A DNA stretch of 36,247 nt, taken from the NCBI GenBank assembly GCA_029554345.1, contig JAKPJF010000144.1:1-36247 (forward strand). Direction: 5' to 3'. Numbering within the stretch: position 1 is the first letter of the stretch; the number at the start of each line of letters is the position of its first letter. The DNA is from Spirochaetota bacterium. Its GTDB lineage: Bacteria; Spirochaetota; UBA4802; JAFGJZ01. The notes under the pieces were generated by a model that ran no database searches, was not told the DNA's origin, and saw nothing but the letters and a program-made list of their open reading frames with translations. Shown here piece by piece: positions 23,176-31,581 of the stretch. Made by a program: the position numbers and the translations under genes.

Positions 23176-23919
23176 TTAGATATTAGCAGATAACGATGCC
23201 ATCTCTCTAACAGCAGGAATTTCTTCGGAAATCCCGCGAATAACAGTATCATCACTAAAGTCGGAAATTTTCTTTTTGATTTCAAGAAGCCTTGAAAAAG
23301 GAAGTGGAGCTATATTCTGAAACACAGGATCCAGTGCAGACTCAGAAACAAATTGCTGCAGATAAAATCTCTTTACCCTGCCGAGTGTTTTTTCAATTTC
23401 GGACAGATCTTCATCAGAACAAAACCCGTCAACACAGGTCATTCTCAATTCGTAATCAACAGACGAATTCTTTATCAAGTTAAATGACTCATTAACTTTA
23501 TCAAAATCCGCATTAACACCAGTAATGACAGGATATTTCGACGGCGATGTCTTAATATCAAGAGCAACATAATCTATGCCCAGATCAAGAGCCGTTTTAA
23601 GTTTTTCCGGATAAAACCCGTTTGTGTCAATCTTAACCAAAAGATCCGACTTTTTGAGCAAAGAAATAAACTCAATTACATCTTTCTGAAAAAGAGGTTC
23701 ACCGCCCGAAAGAACAACCGCATCGACAAGACCTTTCCGTGAAGATAAAAAAGCAAAGATATCCTTTTCGGATATCCCTCTTTTTTCTTCCGTGCTGTTT
23801 ACCAACTCGGAATTATGACAAAACCCGCACCTCAGATTGCATCCGCTTGAAAAAATCACCGTAGAAATCTTTCCGGGATAATCAATCAGAGATGTCTTCT
23901 GAAGACCTCTGATCTTCAT
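23176..23919 (-). CDS. nrdG: Anaerobic ribonucleotide reductase activating protein (radical SAM)
   Basis: A 247-residue radical-SAM glycyl-radical activase of the longer NrdG subtype. SGCNLRCGFCHNSELV supplies the CxxxCxxC cluster ligands C27, C31 and C34, and AVVLSGGEPLFQKD is the SGGEP SAM-binding motif. KIDTNGFYPEKL and DYVALDIKTS are typical later strands. It uses S-adenosylmethionine and a [4Fe-4S] cluster to generate the radical on the NrdD glycine. Its ATG overlaps the TGA of the preceding 50-residue glycyl-radical ORF (ATGA), so stoichiometry may be coupled. It is the third and last gene of the unit; no strong terminator follows, only the structured element at 23081-23163. Confidence 0.92.
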   Translation of the reverse strand: MKIRGLQKTSLIDYPGKISTVIFSSGCNLRCGFCHNSELVNSTEEKRGISEKDIFAFLSSRKGLVDAVVLSGGEPLFQKDVIEFISLLKKSDLLVKIDTNGFYPEKLKTALDLGIDYVALDIKTSPSKYPVITGVNADFDKVNESFNLIKNSSVDYELRMTCVDGFCSDEDLSEIEKTLGRVKRFYLQQFVSESALDPVFQNIAPLPFSRLLEIKKKISDFSDDTVIRGISEEIPAVREMASLSANI

Positions 23920-24068
23920 GCGTAGATTTTTTCTTCGACTTGTTCGGGAAAATACATCAATCTATCAGAAAATTCTTCCTGTTTTCCTCTGTTCCACTGA
24001 TTTACAGGTCTGAAATATCCCACAACCCTTGAATAAACTTCTACCGGAATTCTTTTTTCCTTTTCCAT
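23916..24068 (-). CDS. nrdD: Separate glycyl-radical domain of class III ribonucleotide reductase
   Basis: A 50-residue protein: VEVYSRVVGYFRPVNQWNRGKQEEFSDR. This is the C-terminal NrdD glycyl-radical segment; RVxGY holds the radical glycine, here G17. In E. coli-type NrdD it is the C-terminal end of the catalytic polypeptide. Here it has its own ATG with GGGGGA 4 bases upstream, 67 bases after the nrdD stop codon. The frame is open further back to a TTG at 24122, but no SD supports that start. The ORF ends in an ATGA overlap with nrdG. It presumably docks into the main subunit in trans, like YfiD for pyruvate formate-lyase, which is an inference. Confidence 0.85.
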   Translation of the reverse strand: MEKEKRIPVEVYSRVVGYFRPVNQWNRGKQEEFSDRLMYFPEQVEEKIYA

Positions 24069-24135
24069 GTTTCCCCCGTTTTTTGATAATAGAAACCCAA
24101 TCCCTAAAAGGGTCTGAGACAAATATAGTTCATTT

Positions 24136-26199
24136 TTAAATTGATGCTATTTTTTTTTCCGCATTTTCATCCTGCAGAACAATTCCGAATCTTTCTAAAT
24201 CTTCCTTGCTGTGTTCGTAAGGACAAAATTTATGCGCACCGGGAATATACCCGTGAATTGGACAAATCGAAAATGTCGGAGTCAAAGAGAAATACGGAAG
24301 ATGATAGTTTTCCGCAATCTTTTTTACTAGAGCTTTTGCCATCTGAGGATCCTGAATGTTTTCACCAAGAAAAGCGTGAACAACAGTTCCTCCGGTAAAC
24401 TTAACCTGCAATGCGTCCTGATGGTCAAGAATATCAAAAATATCATCTGTATGATTTACAGGCAGATGAACAGAATTTGTATAATACGGAGCATTGTCTC
24501 CTGATGTAATAATATCAGGAAATTCAGCCTTATCATTCTTTGCGAATCTGTATGAAACCCCTTCAGCCGGAGTAGCTTCAAGATTATAAAGATTTCCGGT
24601 TTCCTGCTGATAAGACATTATTCTTTCTCTCATATAATCAAGAACTTTTACAGCAAAAGCTTTACCTTCTTTTGTTGAAATATCTTTTCCGAAAAGATTA
24701 CATAGAGCTTCATTCATTCCGACAAGCCCGATGGTTGAAAAATGGTTCAGCCAGAACTGCTTATTTCTTTCGAATATATCTCTAAGATAATGTTTCGTAT
24801 ACGGATACAGATTGCTGAGAGTGAAACTCTCAAGAACCTTTCGTTTTATTTCAAGGGACTCTTTCGCCAAATCCATGAGTTCAGCAAGACGCTTGAAAAA
24901 CTTATCTTCATCTTTAGTAAGATACGCAAGACGCGGAAGATTAATTGTTACAACACCTATACTTCCGGTTAACGGATTAGCACCGAAAAGTCCGCCGCCG
25001 CGTGAACGCAATTCACGGTTATCAAGTCTCAGCCTGCAGCACATAGAACGGGCATCTTCAGGCTTCATATCGGAATTAACAAAATTGGCAAAATAAGGAA
25101 TTCCGTATTTCGCAGTCATTTCCCACAGCTTATCAAGCTTCTTATTATTCCAGTCAAAATTTTTACCTATGTTGTAGGTAGGAATAGGAAATGTGAAAAT
25201 TCTGTTCTTTGAGTCGCCTTCAAGAAGACATTCGCAGAAAGCGGCATTGAACATGTCCATTTCTTCCTGGAATTCGCCGTATTTAGTATCAAGATATTTT
25301 CCGCCTACGACTACATAATCATCTTTAATATTTTCAGGAACAATCAAATCAAGAGTCACATTGGTAAACGGAGTCTGAAATCCTACCCTGGTAGGAATAT
25401 TCATATTAAAGAAAAATTCCTGCAAAGACTGTTTAACTTCCTTGTAGGTAAGTTTATCATAACGGATAAAAGGAGCAAGAAACGTGTCGAAATTCGCGAA
25501 TGCCTGAGCTCCTGCTGATTCTCCCTGTAGAGTATAGAAAAAATTCACTATCTGCCCTAGAGCCGTTCTAAAATGCTTAGGTGCCTTTGATTCAATCTTT
25601 CCGACAACTCCTCCGAAACCGGATAGAAGAAGATCTTTTAAATCCCAGCCGACACAATAAGCAGAAAGAAGACCCAAGTCATGAAGATGAACATCGCACG
25701 AATTATGAATGTCTCTTATTTCAGGCGGATAAATTCTTTCAAGCCAGTACTTTGCAGTTAACGCAGAAGCAAGATGATTATTAAGCCCCTGCAGGGAATA
25801 ACTCATATTGCTGTTTTCTTTAACTCTCCAGTCACTGCGGTCGAGGTAATTGTCTATAAGATCAAGCCCCTCATTCATGAGAGTTTTGCTGTCACGGATT
25901 TTTCTATGCTGATCTCTGTAAAGAATATACGCCTTTGCTACCTTAGCGTGACCCTTCTCTATCAGAATTTTTTCAACAAGATCCTGAATATTCTCAACAG
26001 TCGGAACTCTGCCGTCTTTATATATTATCTCAAGAATATCAACAACCGAACGCGTAACACCTTCTGATTTTTCATTGTCTGTTCCGCCTACTGATCTGGC
26101 TGCTTTAAAAACAGCTTCAGAAATCTTTTTCGGATCAAACTCAGCCAACCGGCCGTCGCGTTTTAAAATGAATTTCAGTGATGAACGAAGTTCTGGCAT
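24136..26199 (-). CDS. nrdD: Anaerobic (class III) ribonucleoside-triphosphate reductase, main subunit lacking the glycyl-radical segment
   Basis: A 687-residue protein reducing NTPs to dNTPs without oxygen. Residues ~5-95 are an ATP-cone (LKFILKRDGRLAEFDPKKISEAV) for allosteric control. The barrel contains SMCCRLRLDNREL and GGGLFGANPLTGSIGVVTINLPRL, family-typical active-site segments. The C-terminus has CPIHGYIPGAHKFCPYEH in the place of the zinc-binding CxxC..CxxC; each pair keeps only one Cys, with His residues nearby. It ends right after this region, with no RVxGY motif; that motif is on the next ORF. ATG 26199 is preferred over TTG 26226 (AGG upstream). The 260-base upstream region holds a small TCGC/GCGA hairpin (26256-26268) but no clear regulator box. 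Confidence 0.92.
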   Translation of the reverse strand: MPELRSSLKFILKRDGRLAEFDPKKISEAVFKAARSVGGTDNEKSEGVTRSVVDILEIIYKDGRVPTVENIQDLVEKILIEKGHAKVAKAYILYRDQHRKIRDSKTLMNEGLDLIDNYLDRSDWRVKENSNMSYSLQGLNNHLASALTAKYWLERIYPPEIRDIHNSCDVHLHDLGLLSAYCVGWDLKDLLLSGFGGVVGKIESKAPKHFRTALGQIVNFFYTLQGESAGAQAFANFDTFLAPFIRYDKLTYKEVKQSLQEFFFNMNIPTRVGFQTPFTNVTLDLIVPENIKDDYVVVGGKYLDTKYGEFQEEMDMFNAAFCECLLEGDSKNRIFTFPIPTYNIGKNFDWNNKKLDKLWEMTAKYGIPYFANFVNSDMKPEDARSMCCRLRLDNRELRSRGGGLFGANPLTGSIGVVTINLPRLAYLTKDEDKFFKRLAELMDLAKESLEIKRKVLESFTLSNLYPYTKHYLRDIFERNKQFWLNHFSTIGLVGMNEALCNLFGKDISTKEGKAFAVKVLDYMRERIMSYQQETGNLYNLEATPAEGVSYRFAKNDKAEFPDIITSGDNAPYYTNSVHLPVNHTDDIFDILDHQDALQVKFTGGTVVHAFLGENIQDPQMAKALVKKIAENYHLPYFSLTPTFSICPIHGYIPGAHKFCPYEHSKEDLERFGIVLQDENAEKKIASI

Positions 26200-26462
26200 T
26201 ATCAACCTACTACATTGTATATTCAATATTTAAACGAAAGCAATAGAATCCCGGCTCGCAAAAAGCGATTCTCCAACTTCTCTTTTATAGGGTAATGGAG
26301 AGACTACTTTGCTGATGACGAAAGTCAATAAAAAAATTATGTCTCGTTTTTTATTTTTATCAAGATTTTTTTCTAAATACCGATAAGCTCTAACAGACAT
26401 AGTTTTCTTATTGGAGATGAAATCTGTCAAAGATATTTTAAAAAATTTTTGAGGTGCTTTTT

Positions 26463-26984
26463 ATGAAGAACAAGTTTTTTATGACAATAAATATTTTTCT
26501 ATTTCTATTTGCACTAATTCTTCCGCTCAATTCAAGCTCCGGATACGATAAAGGTGTTGTTGAAAAAATTAAAATCTCCGAAAGCGATCTTCCGGAGGGA
26601 TTCATTTTCGGTAAGATTCCAAATTTCGCAAAATCAACTCTTCTTGCAAATCCATGGAATTTCGACCGCAACGCAATAAACAAACTGACAAGAAACATTT
26701 ACCCTGATGCTGAATCTTCAGCCGTAAAAGATATTCATATTTCAATTATAGCTAAAGAATCTTCTCCTTATAATGATGATATCGTATGCTTTATTATTCT
26801 TTTTAAGGATGACACAAGTTCAAAAAAAGAGATTCTAAAAATTGAAGAATTTTCAAGAAACAATCAGGACAGAGTTCTCACAGTATCAAAGGACAATCTC
26901 TCGGTTATACTGCTTGTTGACGAAGTGAATAACTTTCCGTATATAACTAAAATGGCAAAAGAAATGGAAGACAAGCTTAATTGA
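26463..26984 (+). CDS. Secreted protein of unknown function
   Basis: A 174-residue protein with a signal peptide (NKFFMTINIFLFLFALILPLNSSSG; cleavage likely near SSSG/YDK). The mature part is a mixed alpha/beta domain with no Cys pair and no lipobox; the segment DLPEGFIFGKIPNFAKSTLLANPW recalls a substrate- or partner-binding strand-turn, but I do not recognise a family. The start is ATG 26463, with GAGGTG 7 bases upstream; the reading from 26454 has no SD. It is divergent from nrdD and converges on the metallophosphoesterase gene with one base between stops. Periplasmic localisation is inferred. Confidence 0.7.
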   Translation: MKNKFFMTINIFLFLFALILPLNSSSGYDKGVVEKIKISESDLPEGFIFGKIPNFAKSTLLANPWNFDRNAINKLTRNIYPDAESSAVKDIHISIIAKESSPYNDDIVCFIILFKDDTSSKKEILKIEEFSRNNQDRVLTVSKDNLSVILLVDEVNNFPYITKMAKEMEDKLN

Positions 26985-26985
26985 A

Positions 26986-27921
26986 TTATTTATCATTATC
27001 CCGGAATTCAATAAATTCCGGGCCGCTTCCGTCATAAACAAAAGCTGTTTTCATTTTCTCTCTTATTTCAATCGAACTCATAAACTTATTCTTTCTATGA
27101 TTTCTTGTTTTAATTGTAAGGACGTCACTTCCTGGTGTAAAATAAAAAAACTTTGACTCGGCAAAACTGAGAAAATAATCCTCTCTTATCGCCGCTATGT
27201 TTATAAAATGAGTTCCTCCGAGAGAATTTATCTTTCGGTTCTTCCCCTTAAAAGTTGAAGGAACATGAGTGTGTCCGAATAACCAGTAATCAACACGCTG
27301 CTTTTTCAGAACTTCAGTAAATCTTTCCGAATCTACCACATTACGGTAACTGGGATAATTATATGAAAATCCGGTTCCGCCCAGATGCGAATGTGTTATC
27401 GTGATTATTATATTTGACTGATTTTCTTCAACCAGCTTTTTCCACCAGAAAAAAGCTTTATCTGATATATCCGTACCGGAAGAATTTTTTTCATCAGAAA
27501 GAAGAATAATTAATAGATTGCCGAAGCGAACGGCATAATGCATCGGTTTTTTCGTATACTTAAAATACAATGGAATATTGCGGGCATCATGATTTCCGAT
27601 CATTTCATAAAAGTTTTTTATATTAAGAGGTTCAACCGTTTTATAAAACCATTTCCATTCATCATCATGATTCTGCGAACTTGAAAGCTGAACCATGTCT
27701 CCTGCACACACAGCTGCGTCAACCTGAAGTTTGTTTTTGATTACATCTTCAACCGTTATTTCAAAATCTTCTCTTTCATCGTCATTGCGCGGCTGAATAT
27801 CAGCAAAAGTCCAAAGCACAAACTGCTTTTCTTCTTCGGCAGATATTTTTTCATGAAATGATATAGAAGAGATTTGAAGCAATACTATTAAAACTGCAAA
27901 TCTCTTCTTTATAAAATTCAA
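26986..27921 (-). CDS. Exported calcineurin-like metallophosphoesterase
   Basis: About 311 residues with a hydrophobic N-terminal export signal (KRFAVLIVLLQISSISF) and a calcineurin-type fold. WTFADIQPRNDD (D-x-Q in place of D-x-H), CAGDMVQ (GD), MIGNHDARN (GNHD), ITITHSHLGG and FGHTHVPS (GHxH) are the metal-binding motifs in order. This resembles periplasmic phosphoesterases or phospholipid and nucleotide phosphatases. The reading frame extends back to 28008, but that overlaps the DUF2279 gene by 86 bases. The TTG at 27921 gives a signal-peptide-like start; it lacks an SD, so coupling to the upstream gene is assumed. The start is uncertain. Confidence 0.78.
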   Translation of the reverse strand: MNFIKKRFAVLIVLLQISSISFHEKISAEEEKQFVLWTFADIQPRNDDEREDFEITVEDVIKNKLQVDAAVCAGDMVQLSSSQNHDDEWKWFYKTVEPLNIKNFYEMIGNHDARNIPLYFKYTKKPMHYAVRFGNLLIILLSDEKNSSGTDISDKAFFWWKKLVEENQSNIIITITHSHLGGTGFSYNYPSYRNVVDSERFTEVLKKQRVDYWLFGHTHVPSTFKGKNRKINSLGGTHFINIAAIREDYFLSFAESKFFYFTPGSDVLTIKTRNHRKNKFMSSIEIREKMKTAFVYDGSGPEFIEFRDNDK

Positions 27922-27922
27922 T

Positions 27923-28900
27923 TTATTTAGGCAAGCCAAAGGAATGTCCCGGTCCGGAAGGAATTGAATAATATTTAAACGGAACCTGCGAAAGTCGACA
28001 GGCAACACTTGAATGATCGGAATACATATCTTTCACGACTTCAGAAAAATTTATGGACACACCGGCATAAATTCCCCTGCGTTTATCGTGATCATTTCCT
28101 GCCTTTCTATCATAAGTAGTATAATCTCTTGAGTAAAACCCAAGATCAAGCTGTATGTATCTCATAAAATTAGGTATATCATATCCTATATGCTTAAAAC
28201 CTGCAAGCTTGAAATTCATCATATATATATATCCGCTGTAATCATTAACAAAAGTCAGAGTCCTTTTCAAACCCTTATCTTCATCTCTGAAAGCCTTTGT
28301 CGGGATATATCTAACAGTAACGCCTAGAAAAGAATCCAAAGTCGGAGAGTAATCTAAAAGAGCTCCGAGGGCGATACCTGCATAATCCATAGCTAGATCC
28401 TGAAAACAGAATCCGTACTGTGAAGAAAATCCGTCTCCAACTTCAATAAGAAAACCAACACCCATTGTCATTCCGATTGAGTAAACCCAACGGTCTGAAG
28501 GAGAAGTATCTAAATGGTCATAAAGAGTAAAGAGAAGTCTTTGAGTAACATAATGAGCATAAAAATGACCCCATTTGTCCGCTCCGCCGAAATCCGTTCC
28601 CTGGCCGAACCATCCTTCATCTTTTGAATAAAAATCATGGTTATTTTCCCAGTCCCAAGCCTTGATTCCAAATAGAAGAATTATTGGAGGAGTTGCGCCG
28701 GTTATTATATATTTTCCGTATCTTCTTGCGTTATAGCTAAGATTGAAATATTCGGTTTCAGGGTTATAATATCCCTTTGGAGATTCATCCGAAACAACAA
28801 CAGCAGTACCCGAATTTTCTTCCGGTGCCTGAGCACTCAGGTTATTCAATGTAAGCATTGAAAGACAAATAAGCAAAATAAACTTTTTCATTTTTTTCAT
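27923..28900 (-). CDS. DUF2279 family envelope protein
   Basis: A 325-residue protein with a signal peptide (KKFILLICLSMLTLNNLSAQA) and a DUF2279/YfiM-like domain. The segments DFGGADKWGHFYAHYVTQRLLF and SIGMTMGVGFLIEVGDGFSSQYGFCFQDLAMDYAGIALGAL carry the family's GADKxGH and EVxDGF..GxSxxDxxxNxxG pattern. The C-terminal 120 residues add beta-strand-like stretches ending RGIYAGVSINFSEV, which may form an envelope-facing barrel or sheet. YfiM is a lipoprotein of unknown function; the larger version here lacks a lipobox. It precedes the metallophosphoesterase gene, and the two form a likely operon. An envelope role is inferred. Confidence 0.8.
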   Translation of the reverse strand: MKKMKKFILLICLSMLTLNNLSAQAPEENSGTAVVVSDESPKGYYNPETEYFNLSYNARRYGKYIITGATPPIILLFGIKAWDWENNHDFYSKDEGWFGQGTDFGGADKWGHFYAHYVTQRLLFTLYDHLDTSPSDRWVYSIGMTMGVGFLIEVGDGFSSQYGFCFQDLAMDYAGIALGALLDYSPTLDSFLGVTVRYIPTKAFRDEDKGLKRTLTFVNDYSGYIYMMNFKLAGFKHIGYDIPNFMRYIQLDLGFYSRDYTTYDRKAGNDHDKRRGIYAGVSINFSEVVKDMYSDHSSVACRLSQVPFKYYSIPSGPGHSFGLPK

Positions 28901-28957
28901 CCGTTTAAAATTTCGCGGTCATGCTAACTCGTCGGCTTTTTGTGTCAATAAAGAATG

Positions 28958-30067
28958 TTAAACTTTTATAAGTTCATATTCATTATTCCCGATGCCTATT
29001 TCCACTGCATGTTTGATTCCTGACTTCCAGTTTGTTTTAGGGTAAATATGATTAAATTTATCATTACCTTCAGAGTAACCCGTTTTTTCCAAAACAGAAC
29101 CCGTTGTCATTGCAGAAGAGTTAACCATATCAGCACATGCCGCATCAAGAGCGACCGGATCTTTTGAAGCAGCTATTCCGATATCACGGACTATTGCAAC
29201 ATCATTATGTCCCCAGCAATCGCAATTCGGTGAAACATTCATTATAAAATTTATATGGAAATGCTGTTTGCCTTTTAAAACAGCAAGCGTATATTCAGAG
29301 ATTTTTTCCGTGCAGGTTTCAGCTCCTTCATTCCAGACTACTTGAGCAGAATCGAACATGCACACAGCTACACACTGTCCGCATCCGATGCATAAATCAT
29401 AATTGATTGAAGCTTTTTTAACAGAATCAAAAGCTATTGCTTTCTGTGAACAATTCTTTACACAAACACCGCAGGATACACATTTTTCCTTTTCTATTTT
29501 AGGTTTTGAAGCAGAATGCATTTCCATCTTGCCGCCGCGTGAACCCGAACCCATTCCAAGATTTTTTAATGCTCCGCCGAAACCTGTCATCTCATGTCCC
29601 TTGAAATGATTAAGAGATAAAATAACATCAGAATCGGCTATTGCACTGGCAATCTTTGCGGTTTTGCAGTGCTTTTGATTTATTTCAATTTCTCTGTATT
29701 CAGTTCCTTTTAATCCGTCGGCTATAATTACATTGCAGTTAGTCGCAAGATAATTAAAGCCGTTGGCATGGGCTGTCCAGAGATGATCAACAGCATTCGC
29801 CCTTTTCCCGACATAAAGAGTATTAGCGTCTGTCAGAAAAGGTCTTCCTCCTTTCTCTGCAATGAAATCAACTACAACACGCGCGTAGTTGGGCCGGATA
29901 TATGCAAGGTTTCCCCATTCACCAAAATGAATCTTAATAGCAGTAAATTTATCTTTATAATCAAGATCACCGGCTCCGGCAGAAACAATCAAATGCTTCA
30001 GCTTGTCCGTCAGATTATTGCCCGGTTTGGTATTCAAGTCTGTAAAAAAAACTTTTGATTTTGACAT
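28958..30067 (-). CDS. DUF362 domain protein with two [4Fe-4S] ferredoxin motifs
   Basis: A 369-residue protein. The N-terminal DUF362 domain contains TAIKIHFGEWGNLAYIRP and ILSLNHFKGHEMTGFGGALKNLGMG. Next comes a ferredoxin insert with two complete cluster motifs, CVSCGVCVKNC (C196-C206) and CIGCGQCVAVC (C226-C236). The DUF362 fold continues with NVSPNCDCWGHND and ASKDPVALDAACADM. The family is widespread in anaerobes; it is annotated only as an FeS-binding protein and may pass electrons in maturation or dehydrogenase reactions. It is monocistronic; AGGC lies upstream of the ATG. It lies 31 bases beyond cobO on the same strand, so read-through is possible. Confidence 0.9.
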   Translation of the reverse strand: MSKSKVFFTDLNTKPGNNLTDKLKHLIVSAGAGDLDYKDKFTAIKIHFGEWGNLAYIRPNYARVVVDFIAEKGGRPFLTDANTLYVGKRANAVDHLWTAHANGFNYLATNCNVIIADGLKGTEYREIEINQKHCKTAKIASAIADSDVILSLNHFKGHEMTGFGGALKNLGMGSGSRGGKMEMHSASKPKIEKEKCVSCGVCVKNCSQKAIAFDSVKKASINYDLCIGCGQCVAVCMFDSAQVVWNEGAETCTEKISEYTLAVLKGKQHFHINFIMNVSPNCDCWGHNDVAIVRDIGIAASKDPVALDAACADMVNSSAMTTGSVLEKTGYSEGNDKFNHIYPKTNWKSGIKHAVEIGIGNNEYELIKV

Positions 30068-30098
30068 AAAGCCTCCATTTTCAGAGCAAAAACTTAAA

Positions 30099-30626
30099 TT
30101 AAAACTCTATTCCTTCACGAGGCTCTTCACCTGCAGAATAATAATGTTTTACTTCTTTCATTTCAGTTACAAGATCGCATAATTCGATAAGCAAATCCGG
30201 AGCTTCTCTGCCGGTTAAAACCATATCCATATCAGAAGGTTTGTTCCGGATAATATTTTCAATTTCTTCAAAAGTTATTAAATTGAAAGAAAGCGCATTC
30301 ACAATTTCATCAAGTACAAGCAAATTACATTCATTATTTTCTATAATTGAAAACGCTCTGTCAATTCCCTTTTTAGCGGAAGCTCTATGTTCAATATAAT
30401 TGCTTTTAGCGGGCAGATAAAATTCCTTCTGCCCGTATTGTTCAATAACTATCTTATCATCACAGCATACACAAGCTTTAAGTTCATTGAAACAGCCGTT
30501 TTTCATAAACTGCAGAATCAGTGTTTTTTTTCCGCAGCCCATGGCTCTGAAAGCAAGACCAAGAGCGGCAGTAGTCTTTCCCTTTCCGTTTCCAATATAT
30601 AATTGAACTTTACCCTTCTCCTTCAT
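30099..30626 (-). CDS. cobO: Cob(I)yrinic acid a,c-diamide adenosyltransferase (CobO/CobA type)
   Basis: A 175-residue P-loop protein: KVQLYIGNGKGKTTAALGLAFRAMGCG carries the CobA-type Walker A (G12-T19). LILQFMKNGCFNE follows, and CNLLVLDEIVNALSFNL is the Walker-B-like segment that binds metal. MVLTGREAPDLLIELCDLVTEMKEVKHYY is the hallmark C-terminal motif. It transfers the 5'-deoxyadenosyl group of ATP to cob(I)alamin or a precursor, making adenosylcobalamin. The ATG directly follows the thiM stop codon with zero spacing, so it is cotranscribed with and probably coupled to thiM. No B12 riboswitch or other B12 synthesis gene is in the window, so salvage is likely. Confidence 0.93.
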   Translation of the reverse strand: MKEKGKVQLYIGNGKGKTTAALGLAFRAMGCGKKTLILQFMKNGCFNELKACVCCDDKIVIEQYGQKEFYLPAKSNYIEHRASAKKGIDRAFSIIENNECNLLVLDEIVNALSFNLITFEEIENIIRNKPSDMDMVLTGREAPDLLIELCDLVTEMKEVKHYYSAGEEPREGIEF

Positions 30627-31418
30627 TTATACCCTGCGCGAGATATAATTGAAAGATTTTAGATCTTCTGCTTTTGTTTCATATAACGCATCCATAAAAT
30701 GCGCCTTAAAAATCATCGGAGTATTGCTTTTTCCGGATGCCTTTTCGCCGGCAAGTCCGTAAACACAAAGAGCCTGAGCAGATGCCAGTGCATAATTTTT
30801 TTCAACAGCACAATGAGAAGCGATAACTGAAGCCGACATACATCCCGTTCCGACAATTTTGCCCATCGTTTCATGACCGTTTGATATTTCATAAACATCA
30901 ATTCCGTTTGTTACAATATCCGTCTTTCCTGTGACAACGATTACAGAACCTGTAGATTTAGCAGCAAGAATCGCACTTTCTGAAATACCATCATAATTTC
31001 CTATAGATTCAACTCCCTTCATCTGCGACGATGCTCCCGCAACAAGAGCTATCTCTGCGGCATTTCCTTTTATTACATCAATGCGGAATTCCTTCAAAAG
31101 TTTTTCTACCATATCTCTTCTGAATTTAGTCGCACCGGCTCCTACAGGATCAAGAACAACAGGAATTCCTTTTTTGTTTGCAGCTTTTCCTGATTCAATC
31201 ATTGAATTAATCTGCAGAGAATTCAAAGTTCCTATATTCAGAACTAGAGCATCCGCATAACCTGTCATTTCCGCACATTCTTCAACAGCATCCGCCATAA
31301 CAGGCAATGCTCCGCATGAAATAACAGCCTGCGCGCAGTCATAAACCGTAACATAATTTGTTATATGATGAATCAGCGGTTTTCTTTTTCTAATTTCATC
31401 AATCAATAAAGTTTCCAA
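30627..31418 (-). CDS. thiM: Hydroxyethylthiazole kinase
   Basis: A 263-residue ribokinase-like enzyme phosphorylating 4-methyl-5-(2-hydroxyethyl)thiazole for thiamine salvage. KRKPLIHHITNYVTVYDCAQAVISCGALPVM is the thiazole-binding N-terminus. PVVLDPVGAGATKFRRDM and VIKGNAAEIALVAG are core motifs, and GTGCMSASVIASHCAVEKNYA carries the GTGC anion-hole/catalytic Cys. The start is a TTG with AGAGGT 7 bases upstream. ThiD and ThiE, which would complete salvage, are not in the window, and there is no TPP riboswitch in this leader although one controls another locus at 11.4 kb. cobO follows directly. Confidence 0.95.
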   Translation of the reverse strand: METLLIDEIRKRKPLIHHITNYVTVYDCAQAVISCGALPVMADAVEECAEMTGYADALVLNIGTLNSLQINSMIESGKAANKKGIPVVLDPVGAGATKFRRDMVEKLLKEFRIDVIKGNAAEIALVAGASSQMKGVESIGNYDGISESAILAAKSTGSVIVVTGKTDIVTNGIDVYEISNGHETMGKIVGTGCMSASVIASHCAVEKNYALASAQALCVYGLAGEKASGKSNTPMIFKAHFMDALYETKAEDLKSFNYISRRV

Positions 31419-31581
31419 TTGAACGACCTCTTTATTTTATTTCTTTTGCCGGACTTTATAATTTCACTTTCAGGAAGCAAGTCTTTTTGTTTGCCGGAAA
31501 ATATCTATAATAAAATCCAAGATTTTTTCTCCTCTTTTAAATATTGCTTGAGTTTCGGCAGGCAGATTATAAAGTACATGT

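Noticed and set aside
26214-26227. ATTGTATATTCAAT upstream of nrdD as an NrdR box
   Set aside because: The match to the NrdR consensus is poor, there is only one copy instead of the usual pair, and it is too close to the start codon.
26230-26430. 66-codon minus-strand ORF upstream of nrdD
   Set aside because: TTG start without SD, unremarkable composition, no recognisable motif; treated as leader/intergenic sequence.
27921-28008. Longer start of the metallophosphoesterase at 28008
   Set aside because: It would overlap the DUF2279 gene by 86 bases and put about 29 non-hydrophobic residues before the export signal.
31448-31499. Direct repeat TTGCCGGA...TTTGCCGGA upstream of the HEAT gene
   Set aside because: Short and imperfect, and the two copies do not form a hairpin or operator-like arrangement; probably chance.
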